From NCBI RefSeq assembly GCF_032391395.1, contig NZ_CP135916.1:2449001-2513000 (forward strand): DNA of 64,000 nt. Direction: 5' to 3'. The translations under genes were made by a program, and so were the position numbers. Position 1 is the stretch's first letter. Every line of letters begins with the position of its first letter. This document shows, piece by piece, positions 55,103 through 64,000 of this stretch. The DNA comes from Sphingomonas sp. Y38-1Y (GTDB taxonomy: Bacteria; Pseudomonadota; Alphaproteobacteria; Sphingomonadales; Sphingomonadaceae). The notes beneath the pieces are model-generated. The model was not told where the DNA came from. It saw nothing but the letters and a program-made list of their open reading frames with translations, and ran no database searches.

Positions 55103-55695
55103 AGGATCAGGGCGCCCGGAGGCATGTCGCCGCCACCGGGAACGCCGATCGTCATGTCGGCATACCGGTCGCCATCCATGTCAATCTCGACCGACTTCAC
55201 CTTCCGCCCGTCACCGATATCGAGATACAGCGTCAGAACCTCGCCGCGCCCGCCGGTGAACGCGTTGCCCTGGACGAAGCGAAACGCCTGGTCGCCGGCA
55301 ATGTCGGGCCGCGCGTCGATCGCCGAAAGGTCGATCCGGTCACCCTCCGCATAGGAGAAGTCGAGGATGTTCTCGACCGCGCCATATGCGTCCTTGGGGA
55401 TCTCCTGATAGACGAAGCGATCGGCGCCCTCGCCGCCGGTAAGGTAGTCGGCCCCCGGCCCGCCGATCAGCACATCGTTGCCCTTGCCGCCATACAGCTC
55501 GTCCTGTCCGACCCCGCCGACCAGTCGATCGTTGCCGTCCTGCCCGTGCAGGTCGTCATTGCCCTCGTTGCCATAGATGATGTCGTTGCCCGCGCGCCCG
55601 AACGCCAAATCGTCGCCGCGAAACAGGTTGATGACGTCGTTGCCGAGCGTACCTTCGCGGCGATCATTGCCGCTGGTACCGTTGATCTGGGCCAT
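55099..55695 (-). CDS. small RTX calcium-binding protein
   Basis: The 198-residue product has an N-terminal RTX array of about seven nonapeptides (TSGNDRREG, LGNDVINLF, RAGNDIIYG, NEGNDDLHG, QDGNDRLVG, GKGNDVLIG), then a C-terminal domain with AVENILDFSYAEGDRIDLSA and IDMDGDRYADMTIGVPGGGD that matches the tail of the large M10 protease (DVNGDGNADFTVSIGNKALV). There is no protease domain and no Sec signal, so it resembles a stand-alone type I-secreted Ca2+ protein. Start at 55695. Confidence 0.88.
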   Translation of the reverse strand: MAQINGTSGNDRREGTLGNDVINLFRGDDLAFGRAGNDIIYGNEGNDDLHGQDGNDRLVGGVGQDELYGGKGNDVLIGGPGADYLTGGEGADRFVYQEIPKDAYGAVENILDFSYAEGDRIDLSAIDARPDIAGDQAFRFVQGNAFTGGRGEVLTLYLDIGDGRKVKSVEIDMDGDRYADMTIGVPGGGDMPPGALIL

Positions 55696-55940
55696 GGACG
55701 GTGTCCTTTGTCGTCATTGCTGCCGCGTTCTACTATCGCTCGACCCGGTTGTTGCCCGATCTTCGATGATTGGTGCCGCCCGGACGGCAGACGGAAGATG
55801 CCTCAACTCGCTTCGCGCCGGCCTTGTCTGAACCCGGGGCGAACGGCAGGGACCGCGCCTACCACCGCAAAAGCTCCACTACCCCGCACCCAAGCATCCG
55901 TCGGTTGTGACCCGGCCGCCCCCGGCCCACATCGGCGGCC

Positions 55941-56732
55941 ATGGCAAGCCTTCTCGATCCCGATGCGCGCGGGCGCGTCATCCTCGTCGGTGCCGGCCCC
56001 GGCGATCCCGGCCTCCTGACCGTCCGCGCGGTCGAGGCGCTCAGGATCGCCGACGTGATCGTCCATGACGGGCTGATCGACCCGCGCGTCCTCGATCTCG
56101 CTCCCGCGACCGCGCAGCGCATCTCGGTCGCCAAGAAGCGCGCTCGCCACACCGTGCCGCAGGAGGGGATCAACGCCCTGATCGTCGCGCATGTGAAGGC
56201 CGGCTCCATCGTCGTGCGGCTGAAGGGCGGCGACCCCTTCATCTTCGGCCGCGGCGGCGAAGAGGTCGAGGCGGTCCGCGCCGCCGGCCTCGCGGTCGAG
56301 GTGATCCCCGGCGTCTCCGCGGCGCTCGGCTGCGCGGCCGAAGCGATGCTGCCGCTCACCCACCGCGATCATTCGAGCGCGGTCAGTTTCGTCGCGGGCC
56401 AGTGCAAGGGGCTGTCCGAACAGGACTGGTCGGGCCTTGCCGGCCGCGGCCGCACGCTCGTCATCTACATGGGCGTCGCCACCGCCGCCGCCATCGCCGA
56501 AAAGCTGATGATGGACGGCGTCGCCCCCGACATGCCCGTCGCCGTGCTCGAAAAGGGCACGCAGCCCGGCCACCGCGCGCTCAAGACGCTGCTCGCGGAC
56601 CTCGGCGCGATGGTGGAGCGCGAGCGCGTCGAGAGCCCCGCGATCATCGTCGTCGGCGAGGTCGTCGAACTCTCGGATGCCGAGGACAAGCTGGCGCGCT
56701 GGGCGCGCGTCGCAGAAGGAATGGCGGCATGA
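55941..56732 (+). CDS. cobA: uroporphyrinogen-III C-methyltransferase (SUMT)
   Basis: The 263-residue product methylates uroporphyrinogen III at C2 and C7 with S-adenosylmethionine to give precorrin-2, the siroheme precursor. Motifs: VILVGAGPGDPGLLTVRAVE (N-terminal SAM loop), GGDPFIFGRGGEEVEAVRAA, TLVIYMGVATAAAIAEKLM. Siroheme is the cofactor of the cysI product two genes downstream, so the operon supplies its own cofactor. Confidence 0.93.
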   Translation: MASLLDPDARGRVILVGAGPGDPGLLTVRAVEALRIADVIVHDGLIDPRVLDLAPATAQRISVAKKRARHTVPQEGINALIVAHVKAGSIVVRLKGGDPFIFGRGGEEVEAVRAAGLAVEVIPGVSAALGCAAEAMLPLTHRDHSSAVSFVAGQCKGLSEQDWSGLAGRGRTLVIYMGVATAAAIAEKLMMDGVAPDMPVAVLEKGTQPGHRALKTLLADLGAMVERERVESPAIIVVGEVVELSDAEDKLARWARVAEGMAA

Positions 56733-57025
56733 AGATCCTGACCGGCAACGACCTCGTCACCGGCGACGTCGTCTGGTGGACGGGCAGCGACTGGTCGCGC
56801 CATGTCGAGGACGCGGCCGACGTCGGCGAAGCCGGCGAGCGCATCGGTCGCGAGGAGGAGGCGACGCGCCGCGTCAACGTCCCCTACGTCATCGACGCGA
56901 CCGCCACGCCCGCAGGACCCCGCCCCGCGCACATCAAGGACCGCATCCGCGCGCTCGGTCCCACCGTGCGTACCGACCTGACGCTCAAGCCCGCCGATCC
57001 GGGCGCGGGAAGCTGGGTGATATGA
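56729..57025 (+). CDS. DUF2849 protein in sulfur operon
   Basis: The 98-residue product begins MKILTGNDLVTGDVVWWTGS, with VPYVIDATATPAGPRPAHIK and the C-terminal LKPADPGAGSWVI. It matches DUF2849, a small family found between SUMT and sulfite reductase genes in alphaproteobacteria; function unknown. ATGA overlap with cobA. A family B repeat separates it from cysI. Confidence 0.82.
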   Translation: MKILTGNDLVTGDVVWWTGSDWSRHVEDAADVGEAGERIGREEEATRRVNVPYVIDATATPAGPRPAHIKDRIRALGPTVRTDLTLKPADPGAGSWVI

Positions 57026-57030
57026 CCTTT

Positions 57031-57126
57031 CCGTTCGTGTCGAGCGAAGTCGAGACACATCGCCGAGCGCAGCGAGGTGCCTCGCTACGCTCGGCAGTCG
57101 TCCTCGACTGCGCTCGGACCGAACGG
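57031..57126 (+). repeat. family B-type repeat with nested inverted arms
   Basis: CCGTTCG...GCGAAGTCGAGAC on the left faces CTCGACTGCGCTCGG...CGAACGG on the right, with GCCGAGCG...CGCTCGGC-type arms nested in the middle. It lies inside the sulfate operon just before the cysI start. Confidence 0.75.
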
Positions 57127-57142
57127 CGCTGGAGCTGATTTA

Positions 57143-58780
57143 ATGTACCGCTACGACCAATATGACCAGGCCATCGTCGACGCCCGCGTCGCGGAGTTCC
57201 GCGACCAGGTCGAGCGCCGCCTGTCGGGCGCGCTGAGCGAGGATCAGTTCAAGCCGCTCAGGCTGATGAACGGCCTCTATCTTCAGCTTCACGCCTATAT
57301 GCTGCGCGTCGCCATCCCCTATGGCACGCTCAATGCCGCGCAGCTTCGCGTGCTCGCCGACATCGCGCGTCGCTACGACCGCGGCTATGGCCATTTCACC
57401 ACGCGCCAGAACCTCCAGTACAACTGGATCCAGCTGAAGGACGCGCCGGAGATCCTCGCCGAGCTCGCCAAGGTCGAGATGCACGCCATCCAGACCAGCG
57501 GCAATTGCATCCGCAATATCAGTTCCGACCAATATGCCGGCGCCGCCGCGGACGAGATCACCGACCCGCGCCCCTGGGCCGAGCTGCTTCGCCAATGGAG
57601 CACCTTCCACCCCGAATTCAGCTACCTGCCGCGCAAGTTCAAGATCGCTGTCATCGCCGCGCCCGAGGATCGCGCGGCGATGCGCCTCCACGACATCGGC
57701 ATCGAGATCGTGTCGAAGGATAGCGAGCAGGGTGCGCGCATCTTCGTCGGCGGCGGCATGGGTCGCACGCCGATGATCGCCCACGAAGTGCGCGAGTTCG
57801 TCGCCATCGACGACCTGCTGAGCTATCTCGAGGCGTGCCTGCGCGTCTACAATCGTTACGGCCGGCGCGACAACATCTACAAGGCGCGGATCAAGATCCT
57901 GCTGCACGAGATCGGCGTCGACGAATATCGCCGCCAGGTCGAGGAGGAGTTCGTTGCGGTCAAAGAGCTCGGCCTCGACCCGCCAAAGGCTGAGTTCGAC
58001 CGCATCGCCGCCTTCTTCGCCGATCCGCCGTTCCAGGCGGATGCGCCCGACGCCGTCGATCGCAGCGATCCCGACTTCGCTTTGTGGCTCGACCAGAACG
58101 TCGCCGCGCACAAGGCGCCGGGCTATGCGATCGCGACGATCAGCCTGAAGCCCGCGGGCGGCATCCCCGGCGACGCCACTGCCGAGCAGATGGACCTGAT
58201 CGCCGACTTGGCCGAGCGCTACAGTTTCGATGAGCTTCGCGTCACCCACGCGCAGAACCTCGTCCTGCCGCACGTCCGCAAGGCCGATCTCTACACGCTT
58301 TGGCAGGCGCTGGACGCGGCCGGGCTGGGCGAGGCGAACCTCGACCTGATCGGCGACATCATCGCCTGCCCCGGCCTCGATTATTGCAGCCTCGCCAACG
58401 CGCGTTCGATCCCGCTGGCGCAGAAGATCTCGAGCCGCTTCGCCGATCCACAGCGCCAGCGCGACCTGGGCGAGCTCAAGCTCAAGATCTCGGGCTGCAT
58501 CAACGCGTGCGGCCACCACCATGCTGGCCACATCGGCATCCTGGGCGTCGACCGTAAGGGAACGGAGAACTACCAGCTCCTCCTCGGCGGATCGGGCGCG
58601 GAGGACGTCAGCCTGGGCCGCATCACCGGCCCCGGCTTCGACGAGGACGGCGTTGTCGACGCGATCGAGCGCGTGACCGACCTCTACAAGGCGCGCCGGG
58701 AACCCGGCGAGCGCTTCGTCGACACCTATCGCCGGATCGGCATGGAGCCGTTCAAGGAGGTCATCTATGTCCGGTCGTGA
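57143..58780 (+). CDS. cysI: sulfite reductase hemoprotein (siroheme/4Fe-4S)
   Basis: The 545-residue product reduces sulfite to sulfide. The cluster cysteines are in CPGLDYC (Cys409, Cys415) and SGCINACGHH (Cys452, Cys456), the C-x5-C...C-x3-C pattern of siroheme reductases. Substrate-site stretch GHFTTRQNLQYNWIQL. The context (cobA, cysH) argues for sulfite rather than nitrite, although the family also includes nitrite reductases. ATG at 57143. Its last 14 bp overlap the RidA gene. Confidence 0.93.
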   Translation: MYRYDQYDQAIVDARVAEFRDQVERRLSGALSEDQFKPLRLMNGLYLQLHAYMLRVAIPYGTLNAAQLRVLADIARRYDRGYGHFTTRQNLQYNWIQLKDAPEILAELAKVEMHAIQTSGNCIRNISSDQYAGAAADEITDPRPWAELLRQWSTFHPEFSYLPRKFKIAVIAAPEDRAAMRLHDIGIEIVSKDSEQGARIFVGGGMGRTPMIAHEVREFVAIDDLLSYLEACLRVYNRYGRRDNIYKARIKILLHEIGVDEYRRQVEEEFVAVKELGLDPPKAEFDRIAAFFADPPFQADAPDAVDRSDPDFALWLDQNVAAHKAPGYAIATISLKPAGGIPGDATAEQMDLIADLAERYSFDELRVTHAQNLVLPHVRKADLYTLWQALDAAGLGEANLDLIGDIIACPGLDYCSLANARSIPLAQKISSRFADPQRQRDLGELKLKISGCINACGHHHAGHIGILGVDRKGTENYQLLLGGSGAEDVSLGRITGPGFDEDGVVDAIERVTDLYKARREPGERFVDTYRRIGMEPFKEVIYVRS

Positions 58781-59168
58781 CACCGTCTGGCCCGCCAACC
58801 CGCACGCGCTCTATCGTGAGCACGGCTATTCGCCCGCGGTCCGCGCAAACGGTTTCCTGTTCGCGTCAGGCCAGGTCGGCGCGCGCGCCGACGGCACCCC
58901 GCCCGAGGATCTGGGCGAGGAAGTCACGCTCGCCTTCGACAATCTCGCCGCCATCCTGGAGGCGGCGGGCGCGAGCTTCGACGACGTGGTCGACATTACT
59001 TTGTTCATGATCGATCCCGACGCGGCGATCCCGTTCGTCCTCGAACAGGTCGCCGCGCGCTTCGGTGACGGCCCCCGCCCCGCGCTGACCGCGCCGGGCT
59101 CGACCTGGCTCGCGGGGTTCCGGTTCGAGATCAAGGCGATCGTCAAGCTGCCGGAGAGCGCGGCATGA
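58767..59168 (+). CDS. RidA/YjgF-family protein
   Basis: The 133-residue product has NGFLFASGQVGARADGTPPE, a trimer-interface block and the region RPALTAPGSTWLAGFRFEIK. RidA proteins deaminate reactive enamines/imines, such as those released by PLP enzymes of cysteine and serine metabolism. In this operon it may protect against 2-aminoacrylate arising from cysteine synthesis or breakdown; this is inference. Overlaps cysI by 14 bp and the DUF934 gene by 4. Confidence 0.88.
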   Translation: MSGRDTVWPANPHALYREHGYSPAVRANGFLFASGQVGARADGTPPEDLGEEVTLAFDNLAAILEAAGASFDDVVDITLFMIDPDAAIPFVLEQVAARFGDGPRPALTAPGSTWLAGFRFEIKAIVKLPESAA

Positions 59169-59593
59169 CGGGCTCCCCCCTCCGCTTCCGCGACGAGCCC
59201 GCGCATGACGAGCCGGCGGTGACGCTCGACGCCTTCCTCGGCCAGTCCAACGCCACCGCCGTCCGCATCGAGGCGGGCGAGGATGCGCGCGTGCTGCTCC
59301 CGCATCTCGACCGCCTGGCGCTGGTCGAGGTGAGCTTTCCCGCGTTTCGTGACGGGCGCGGCTATTCCGCCGCGTCGATCCTGCGCGAGGCGGGCTATAC
59401 CGGCGAGCTTCGCGCCGAGGGCGACGTGCTGGTCGACCAAATCCCGCTGATGCGTCGCTGCGGCTTCGACAGCTTCGCGCCGGCCAAGCCCGTCGACGAG
59501 AGCGCGCTCGCCCGCGCGCTCGATCGCCACGAACATGTCTATCAGGGCGCGGCCGACCGCCGCACGCCCGTCTGGAGGCTCCGCCATGGCTGA
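59165..59593 (+). CDS. DUF934 protein in sulfate-reduction operon
   Basis: The 142-residue product contains ARVLLPHLDRLALVEVSFPA and FRDGRGYSAASILREAGYTG, the DUF934 hallmark. The family is found beside cysI and cysH in many proteobacteria and is annotated as an oxidoreductase-like partner of unknown role. ATGA overlap with RidA and 8-bp overlap with cysH. Confidence 0.88.
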   Translation: MTGSPLRFRDEPAHDEPAVTLDAFLGQSNATAVRIEAGEDARVLLPHLDRLALVEVSFPAFRDGRGYSAASILREAGYTGELRAEGDVLVDQIPLMRRCGFDSFAPAKPVDESALARALDRHEHVYQGAADRRTPVWRLRHG

Positions 59594-60353
59594 CGCCGCC
59601 CTTCGCCGCATCGACCGTATCGACGTGGCCCCGCGCTTCACCGCCGCCGATGCGCTGCGGCTCAACAACCTGTTCCGCGGCCGCGACACCGCCGAGATGC
59701 TGCGCGTCGTGCTGGGCGAGCAGATGGTCGGCGACGTCGCCGTCGTCTCCTCCTTCGGCGCGGAATCGGCGGTGCTGCTGCACCTCGTCGCACAGGCCGA
59801 CCGCTCGACGCCGGTCCTGTTCCTCGACACCGGCAAGCATTTCGCCGAGACGCTGGCCTATCGCGACGACCTCGTCGCACGGCTCGGCCTCACTGACCTG
59901 CGCATCCTGACGCCCGATGCCGAGATGCTGGAAAAGCGCGACGGCACCGGCCTTCGCTGGTCCTACGACCCCGATGGCTGCTGCGAGATCCGAAAGGTCG
60001 CGCCGCTCGACAAGGCGATGGTCGGCTTCGACGCGAGCATCACCGGCCGCAAGGCGTTTCAGGCGGCGACCCGCGCCAACCTGCCGCGGTTTGAGCTCGA
60101 CGGGGATCGCCTCAAGATCAACCCGCTCATCACCTGGACGCGCGAGGATCTGGAGGCGTATTTTGCCCGGCACGACCTCCCCGCGCACCCGCTGGTGGCC
60201 CAGGGCTATCCCTCGATCGGCTGCGCCCCCTGCACCAGCCGCGTCGCGCCCGGCGAAGACCCGCGCTCGGGGCGCTGGAAGGGCTGGGACAAGACCGAAT
60301 GCGGCATCCACGTCGACCCGAACGACGGCGACCCCGACCAGCCGAGCTTCTGA
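59586..60353 (+). CDS. cysH: adenylyl-sulfate (APS) reductase
   Basis: The 255-residue product reduces adenylyl sulfate to sulfite with thioredoxin electrons. ATP-PPase-like core SSFGAESAVLLHLVAQ. Two cluster pairs, Cys132-Cys133 (GCCEIRK) and Cys213/Cys216 (IGCAPCTSR), indicate the [4Fe-4S] form acting on APS, unlike E. coli CysH, which uses PAPS. Catalytic Cys239 is in KTECGIH. It ends the operon; family E repeats follow. Confidence 0.95.
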   Translation: MADAALRRIDRIDVAPRFTAADALRLNNLFRGRDTAEMLRVVLGEQMVGDVAVVSSFGAESAVLLHLVAQADRSTPVLFLDTGKHFAETLAYRDDLVARLGLTDLRILTPDAEMLEKRDGTGLRWSYDPDGCCEIRKVAPLDKAMVGFDASITGRKAFQAATRANLPRFELDGDRLKINPLITWTREDLEAYFARHDLPAHPLVAQGYPSIGCAPCTSRVAPGEDPRSGRWKGWDKTECGIHVDPNDGDPDQPSF

Positions 60354-60359
60354 AGTTCC

Positions 60360-60519
60360 GTCATCCCGGACCTGATCCGGGATCCCACTTCTTCTCCGTC
60401 ACCGCAAGAAAGCCCACCCTCAACCGTCACCCCGGACTTGTTCCGGGGTCCACCGTTCCGCGTACTCAGCAGCGGCTTGGTTGGCGGACAGGTGGACCCC
60501 GGAACATGTCCGGGGTGAC
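60360..60519 (+). repeat. family E palindromic repeats
   Basis: A single unit TCATCCCGGACCTGATCCGG at 60360-60387, and an inverted pair (GTCACCCCGGACTTG... with ...CATGTCCGGGGTGAC) at 60426-60519, between the convergent cysH and chemoreceptor genes. Confidence 0.85.
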
Positions 60520-60540
60520 GAGTAATCGGGATCGCGCCGG

Positions 60541-62100
60541 CTAAGCCGCCGCCTCCAGCGGCACCTCGCGCAGGTGGCGCACGAACCGATCCGCCGACCC
60601 GCGCAGTTCGTGCGCGTTGCGCGACAAGGCCCGCGTCGATCCCCGCAGGTCCGCGGCCAGCGATCCCGCCGTCGCCACCCGCTCCGCCAGCGCCTCGATC
60701 CGCTGCTCGATCAGGTCGGCGTTGCTCGCCGCCCGCGCCACGCTGTCCTCGATCGCGGTGGCGAGCCTGCGCTGGTCCGCCGCCTCCGCCGCGATCCCGT
60801 GCGCGGCGTCCGACACCTCCAGCACCGCCTCGCACATCAGTTCGGCATCGCTGCCGGAGGCGACCGCCGTCCGGCGCACGTCGTTGAGGATGTCGACGAT
60901 CCGCCCGCTCGCGCGCTCGGTCTCGGCCGCCAGGCCCTTCACCTCGCCCGCGACCACGGCAAAGCCGCGCCCGGCGTCACCCGCCCGCGCCGCCTCGATC
61001 GTCGCATTGAGCGCCAGCAAGTTGGTCTTGGCCGCGATCGCGCGGATCTGGTCGATGAAGCCGCCGATCTCCTGCGCGCAGTCTGTGAGCGCCGCGATCG
61101 TCGCGCTGCTCTGCTCGCTCTTGGAGCGCCCCACCTCGGTCAGTTCGCGCTGCTGCTCGGCCGCCGCCGCGATCGATCCGATCGAATGGCCGAGCGTCGC
61201 GATCGCCCCCGCCACGCGCCGGATCTGACCCGTCGCGTCGACCGCGTTCGCCGCGACCTCGCCCGCCTCGCGCCCTGCCGCCCCGAACATCGTGTCGAGG
61301 TACGCGGCCGATGAATCGAGGCCGCTCGCCGCCCCCTCGATCGCGACCGCGATCCCCGCCACCGACCGCTCGAAATCGGCGGCGAAGGCGAGGAGTTCGT
61401 CGCGGCGCTCGGCGGCATGGCGCTGCTCGACCTCGCGGCGCTCCGCCCGCGCGCGTTCGGCCTGCGCCTCGGCGGCGCGTGCGAGCTTGAGCGCCGCTTC
61501 CGCCCGCGCCCGCTCCGCCTCGGCTGCGGCGGCGAGCCGGCCGCTGTCGGCGACGGCGCGATCCTGATCGTCGACCAGCTTGGCCAGCCGCGTGGTGATA
61601 TAGGCGAGCACCGCGAACTGCATGATGACCGCCGCAGCGTGGAACAGCACGCGGCCCAGATTGCCCTCGCCCGCGAACACGAAATCGGGCGCGATCCATT
61701 CGAGCGCCAGGTGATGGAGCGCGATCAGCCCCGACGCCAGCGCGATCGGCCGCCAGTCGCACAGCACCGTCAGCAGCGCGAGCGCCACGAAGAAATACAT
61801 GTGCGCGTCCATCTGCCACTCATGGCCGGCCAGCGCATAGACGAGGAGCGCGGGCATCGCCGCCGCGAGCGTTCCCGCCAGCAGCCGCGCCTGCCCATCG
61901 TGGCGCCCGGTCGCCGCCGCCCAGCTCGGCAGCAGGTTGACGAGCGCGCCGACCGCGAACACCGTCAGCGCCGGCTGTCCCGCGATGAACGCGACCAGCG
62001 TCACCGCCAGGACGCTCGCCCAGCCGAGCATCGCGATCATCAAGAGCCCGCGTCGGCGAAGCGCCGACACGCTGCACGGATCGTTGGCGGCGGCGATCAT
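60541..62100 (-). CDS. methyl-accepting chemotaxis protein without a periplasmic sensor domain
   Basis: The 519-residue product has an N-terminal block of about six membrane helices (residues 20-165), so no large periplasmic sensor. A long coiled-coil linker ([20 protein letters not shown]) leads to a cytoplasmic signalling tip, [20 protein letters not shown] and [20 protein letters not shown] at about residues 350-395. It should signal to CheA/CheW; the input may be membrane-bound or intracellular. No other che gene is nearby. ATGA overlap with the upstream 105-aa gene. Confidence 0.9.
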   Translation of the reverse strand: MIAAANDPCSVSALRRRGLLMIAMLGWASVLAVTLVAFIAGQPALTVFAVGALVNLLPSWAAATGRHDGQARLLAGTLAAAMPALLVYALAGHEWQMDAHMYFFVALALLTVLCDWRPIALASGLIALHHLALEWIAPDFVFAGEGNLGRVLFHAAAVIMQFAVLAYITTRLAKLVDDQDRAVADSGRLAAAAEAERARAEAALKLARAAEAQAERARAERREVEQRHAAERRDELLAFAADFERSVAGIAVAIEGAASGLDSSAAYLDTMFGAAGREAGEVAANAVDATGQIRRVAGAIATLGHSIGSIAAAAEQQRELTEVGRSKSEQSSATIAALTDCAQEIGGFIDQIRAIAAKTNLLALNATIEAARAGDAGRGFAVVAGEVKGLAAETERASGRIVDILNDVRRTAVASGSDAELMCEAVLEVSDAAHGIAAEAADQRRLATAIEDSVARAASNADLIEQRIEALAERVATAGSLAADLRGSTRALSRNAHELRGSADRFVRHLREVPLEAAA

Positions 62101-62414
62101 GCGCGTCGCTCCAGCTTGCCGCAAAGGACCGGGCGCGCGGCCACGACCAACGCGTCGGCCGCCAGCACCGCCCCCGCGATCGCCTCGCGCCGGCCGGTCA
62201 CCACCAGGCTTCCGGGCAACCGGCCTGCCCCCAGCAACCGCGCGCCCGCCCCCGTCGCGGCATTGAGCGCGGCGACGCTCGCGCCCGGTGCCGGCACCAG
62301 CAGCATCGCGCCCTCCGCCGGCGGCGCCAGCCACAATGTCGCGGCACCGCCGATCACGGCCAGGGATTGAACCACCGCGATCGGCGGCCGGGGCGGGCAG
62401 AAGCGCTTAACCAT
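62097..62414 (-). CDS. 105-aa membrane-anchored protein preceding the chemoreceptor
   Basis: [20 protein letters not shown] and an N-terminal hydrophobic segment form a membrane anchor or uncleaved signal; the rest is Ala/Gly-rich with [20 protein letters not shown]. No family recognised. The chemoreceptor start overlaps its stop (ATGA), so they are translated together and may function together. Confidence 0.6.
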   Translation of the reverse strand: MVKRFCPPRPPIAVVQSLAVIGGAATLWLAPPAEGAMLLVPAPGASVAALNAATGAGARLLGAGRLPGSLVVTGRREAIAGAVLAADALVVAARPVLCGKLERRA

Positions 62415-62495
62415 GCGTTGCCGTTACCGCCGCAATGGTGAAGACGACGTTAGAGATGGCACTGGACCTTGATCGGTACGAAGCCAGTCAAATGC

Positions 62496-62801
62496 CGTGC
62501 TCCCGCGAAGGCGGGAGCCCAGAGCCACCAACGCCGTCGCCCGCCGCCGTAGGCTTCCGCCTTCGCGGGAGCACGGACGCCGTAGCTCGTACCCCGGCGA
62601 AGGCCAGGGTCCAGTTGGGAAGGCTGCTGTGAGGACACGCAGCGTCCTACCGGCCAAGTCCCCCACCTGGACCCCGGCCTTCGCCGGGGTACGACCGAGA
62701 GAAACGCCACCACTCCGTCACCCCGGACTTGATCCGGGGTCCCGCTTCTTGCCCGCGGGCTGGCGAGAGAAGCGTAATCCCGGATCAGGTCCGGGATGAC
62801 G
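62496..62801 (+). repeat. cluster of families C, D and E
   Basis: This stretch fills the 399-bp gap 62415-62813, which holds no credible gene. In order: a family C inverted pair (62497-62574), a family D pair (about 62587-62693) and a family E pair (62717-62801). Short open frames here only reflect the GC-rich repeats. Confidence 0.87.
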
Positions 62802-62813
62802 AGAAAGAAGCCC

Positions 62814-64000
62814 CTACTCCAGCGGCCCCGAATATTGCGGCCCCGCATAATCGCTGAACCGCGTGATCTCCGGCTCGAACTTCAGCGTCACCTTGCCCGT
62901 GGCACCGTGACGCTGCTTGGCGATGATGAGCTCGGCCAGGCCGAACACGCGCTCCATGTCCTGGTGCCACTTCTGGTGGTCCTCGAACACCTTGGAATCA
63001 TCGCCCTCGACGGGCCGCTTCGGCTCCTTGGCGGCGACGTAATAGTCCTCGCGGTACACGAACCAGACCATGTCGGCGTCCTGCTCGATCGAGCCGGATT
63101 CGCGAAGGTCGGACAGCTGCGGCCGTTTGTCCTCGCGGCTTTCGACCTGTCGGCTGAGCTGCGACAGCGCCATCACCGCCACGTCCATGTCCTTGGCCAA
63201 CGTCTTCAACCCGCGGCTGATCTCGGAGATTTCCTGCACGCGATTGTCGCTCGACCGCGCGCCCGATCCCGACAGGAGCTGGAGATAGTCGACGACGATG
63301 AACTTGAGGTCGTCGCCCAGCGTCCGCTTCAACCGCCGCACGCGCGTGTGCAGCGCGCTGATCGAGATGCCCGCGGTATCGTCGATATAGAGCGGCAGGT
63401 TCTGAAGGTCGGTGGCCGCGTCGGCCAACTGGCGGAACTCCTGCTTGCTGATCCGGCCCATGCGCAGCGCTTCGGAAGAGATGCGCGACTGTTCGGCCAG
63501 GATACGCGTGGCCAGCTGGTCGGCCGACATTTCCAGGCTGAAGAACGCGACCTTGCCGCCGATCGATTCCTTGGGGCTCAGGCCCAGCGCCATGTCGTCG
63601 TTCCACCGGCGCGCGGTGTTGAACGCGATGTTGGTGGCCAGCGACGTCTTGCCCATGCCGGGACGGCCGGCGAGGATGATGAGGTCGGAATGGTGAAGGC
63701 CGCCGATCCGCTGGTTGATGCTCTCGAACCCGGTGGTCGATCCCGACAGGCCGCCGCCCGCGTTCAGCGCCTTGGCCGCCATGTCGACTGCGGCGGTCGC
63801 CGCCTGCGCGAAGGACTTGATCGACTTGGTGGTGGTGCCGCCAGCGGCGACCGCGAACAGCGCCTCTTCCGCCGCCTCGATCTGGGCCGACGGATCGATC
63901 TTCTCCGACGTATCCATCGCCTTGTCGACCAGCTCGCGGCCCACCTCGATCAGCGTGCGAAGCTGGGCGAGGTCATAGATCTGCCGCGCGAACTGGCGCG
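62814..64000 (-). CDS. dnaB: replicative DNA helicase DnaB (5' end outside window)
   Basis: About 395 residues of the C-terminal part are present; reading continues to the right edge (ARQIYDLAQLRTLIEVGREL), so the start lies outside. RecA-type motor: Walker A in LAGRPGMGKTSLATNIAF, FFSLEMSADQLATRILAEQS, Walker B in KFIVVDYLQLLSG, sensor ALSQLSRQVESREDKRPQLS, and DLRESGSIEQDADMVWFVYR. It is the hexameric fork helicase and partner of the dnaG product. No intein seen. Confidence 0.97.
   Translation of the reverse strand, partial: RQFARQIYDLAQLRTLIEVGRELVDKAMDTSEKIDPSAQIEAAEEALFAVAAGGTTTKSIKSFAQAATAAVDMAAKALNAGGGLSGSTTGFESINQRIGGLHHSDLIILAGRPGMGKTSLATNIAFNTARRWNDDMALGLSPKESIGGKVAFFSLEMSADQLATRILAEQSRISSEALRMGRISKQEFRQLADAATDLQNLPLYIDDTAGISISALHTRVRRLKRTLGDDLKFIVVDYLQLLSGSGARSSDNRVQEISEISRGLKTLAKDMDVAVMALSQLSRQVESREDKRPQLSDLRESGSIEQDADMVWFVYREDYYVAAKEPKRPVEGDDSKVFEDHQKWHQDMERVFGLAELIIAKQRHGATGKVTLKFEPEITRFSDYAGPQYSGPLE

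Noticed and set aside
62435..62799. Several short open frames in the gap before dnaB.
   Set aside because: They consist entirely of translated family C, D and E repeats.

Overview
The window is GC-rich, densely coded chromosomal DNA from an alphaproteobacterium, almost certainly a sphingomonad (Sphingomonas or a close relative). The signs are the yqeY-dnaG-rpoD block, the carA/carB arrangement, the RTX/M10 proteases, and five families of short palindromic intergenic repeats typical of that group (called A to E here). No integrase, transposase, rRNA operon or CRISPR array is visible. One tRNA gene (tRNA-Val, GAC) is present.

Layout. 0-12 kb: housekeeping genes (adenosine-kinase-like PfkB kinase cut by the left edge, EI24 membrane protein, lipoprotein, prfC, MFS exporter, aldose epimerase, rhomboid protease, greA, carB, a small winged-helix-like ORF, carA). 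12-18.3 kb: yqeY, a GIY-YIG protein, dnaG, rpoD, a ParD-like protein with map. 18.4-39.5 kb: a non-flagellar type III secretion system (T3SS) with associated secreted or effector candidates. 39.6-48.6 kb: tRNA-Val, a 2-hydroxyacid dehydrogenase, an SH3 protein, two convergent RTX M10 metalloproteases, nadC, RNase T2 and small proteins. 48.6-55.7 kb: flavin oxidoreductase, glycosyltransferase, alpha/beta hydrolase, SelO, an AstD-like dehydrogenase, a small RTX protein. 55.9-60.4 kb: an assimilatory sulfate-reduction operon (cobA, DUF2849, cysI, RidA, DUF934, cysH). 60.5-64 kb: a chemoreceptor, a small membrane protein, repeats, and dnaB cut by the right edge.

The main finding is the T3SS. Two divergent operons flank a 446-bp intergenic region. 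Rightward: lytic transglycosylase, sctV, sctC (secretin), sctD, a needle candidate (sctF), sctI, sctJ, a probable sctK, sctL, sctN, sctO, sctP. Leftward: sctU, a FliO-like gene, a split sctQ (two SpoA-type genes), sctR, sctS, sctT, a LuxR-type HTH regulator, a needle/filament-like protein, three tandem paralogous small secreted proteins, a disordered protein, a 144-aa unknown, and a DUF1521 protein carrying the GDPH self-cleavage motif known from the rhizobial T3SS effector NopE1. The secretin, FHA-type SctD, SctI and SctJ, with no hook, rod or flagellin genes, make it an injectisome. The FliO-like gene is unusual for an injectisome. No translocon or gatekeeper gene is recognisable.

A second notable observation is that the family A palindromic repeat lies inside two coding regions, carA and the GIY-YIG gene. 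Both are read in the same orientation and frame, giving a shared peptide signature. This resembles protein-inserting palindromic elements.
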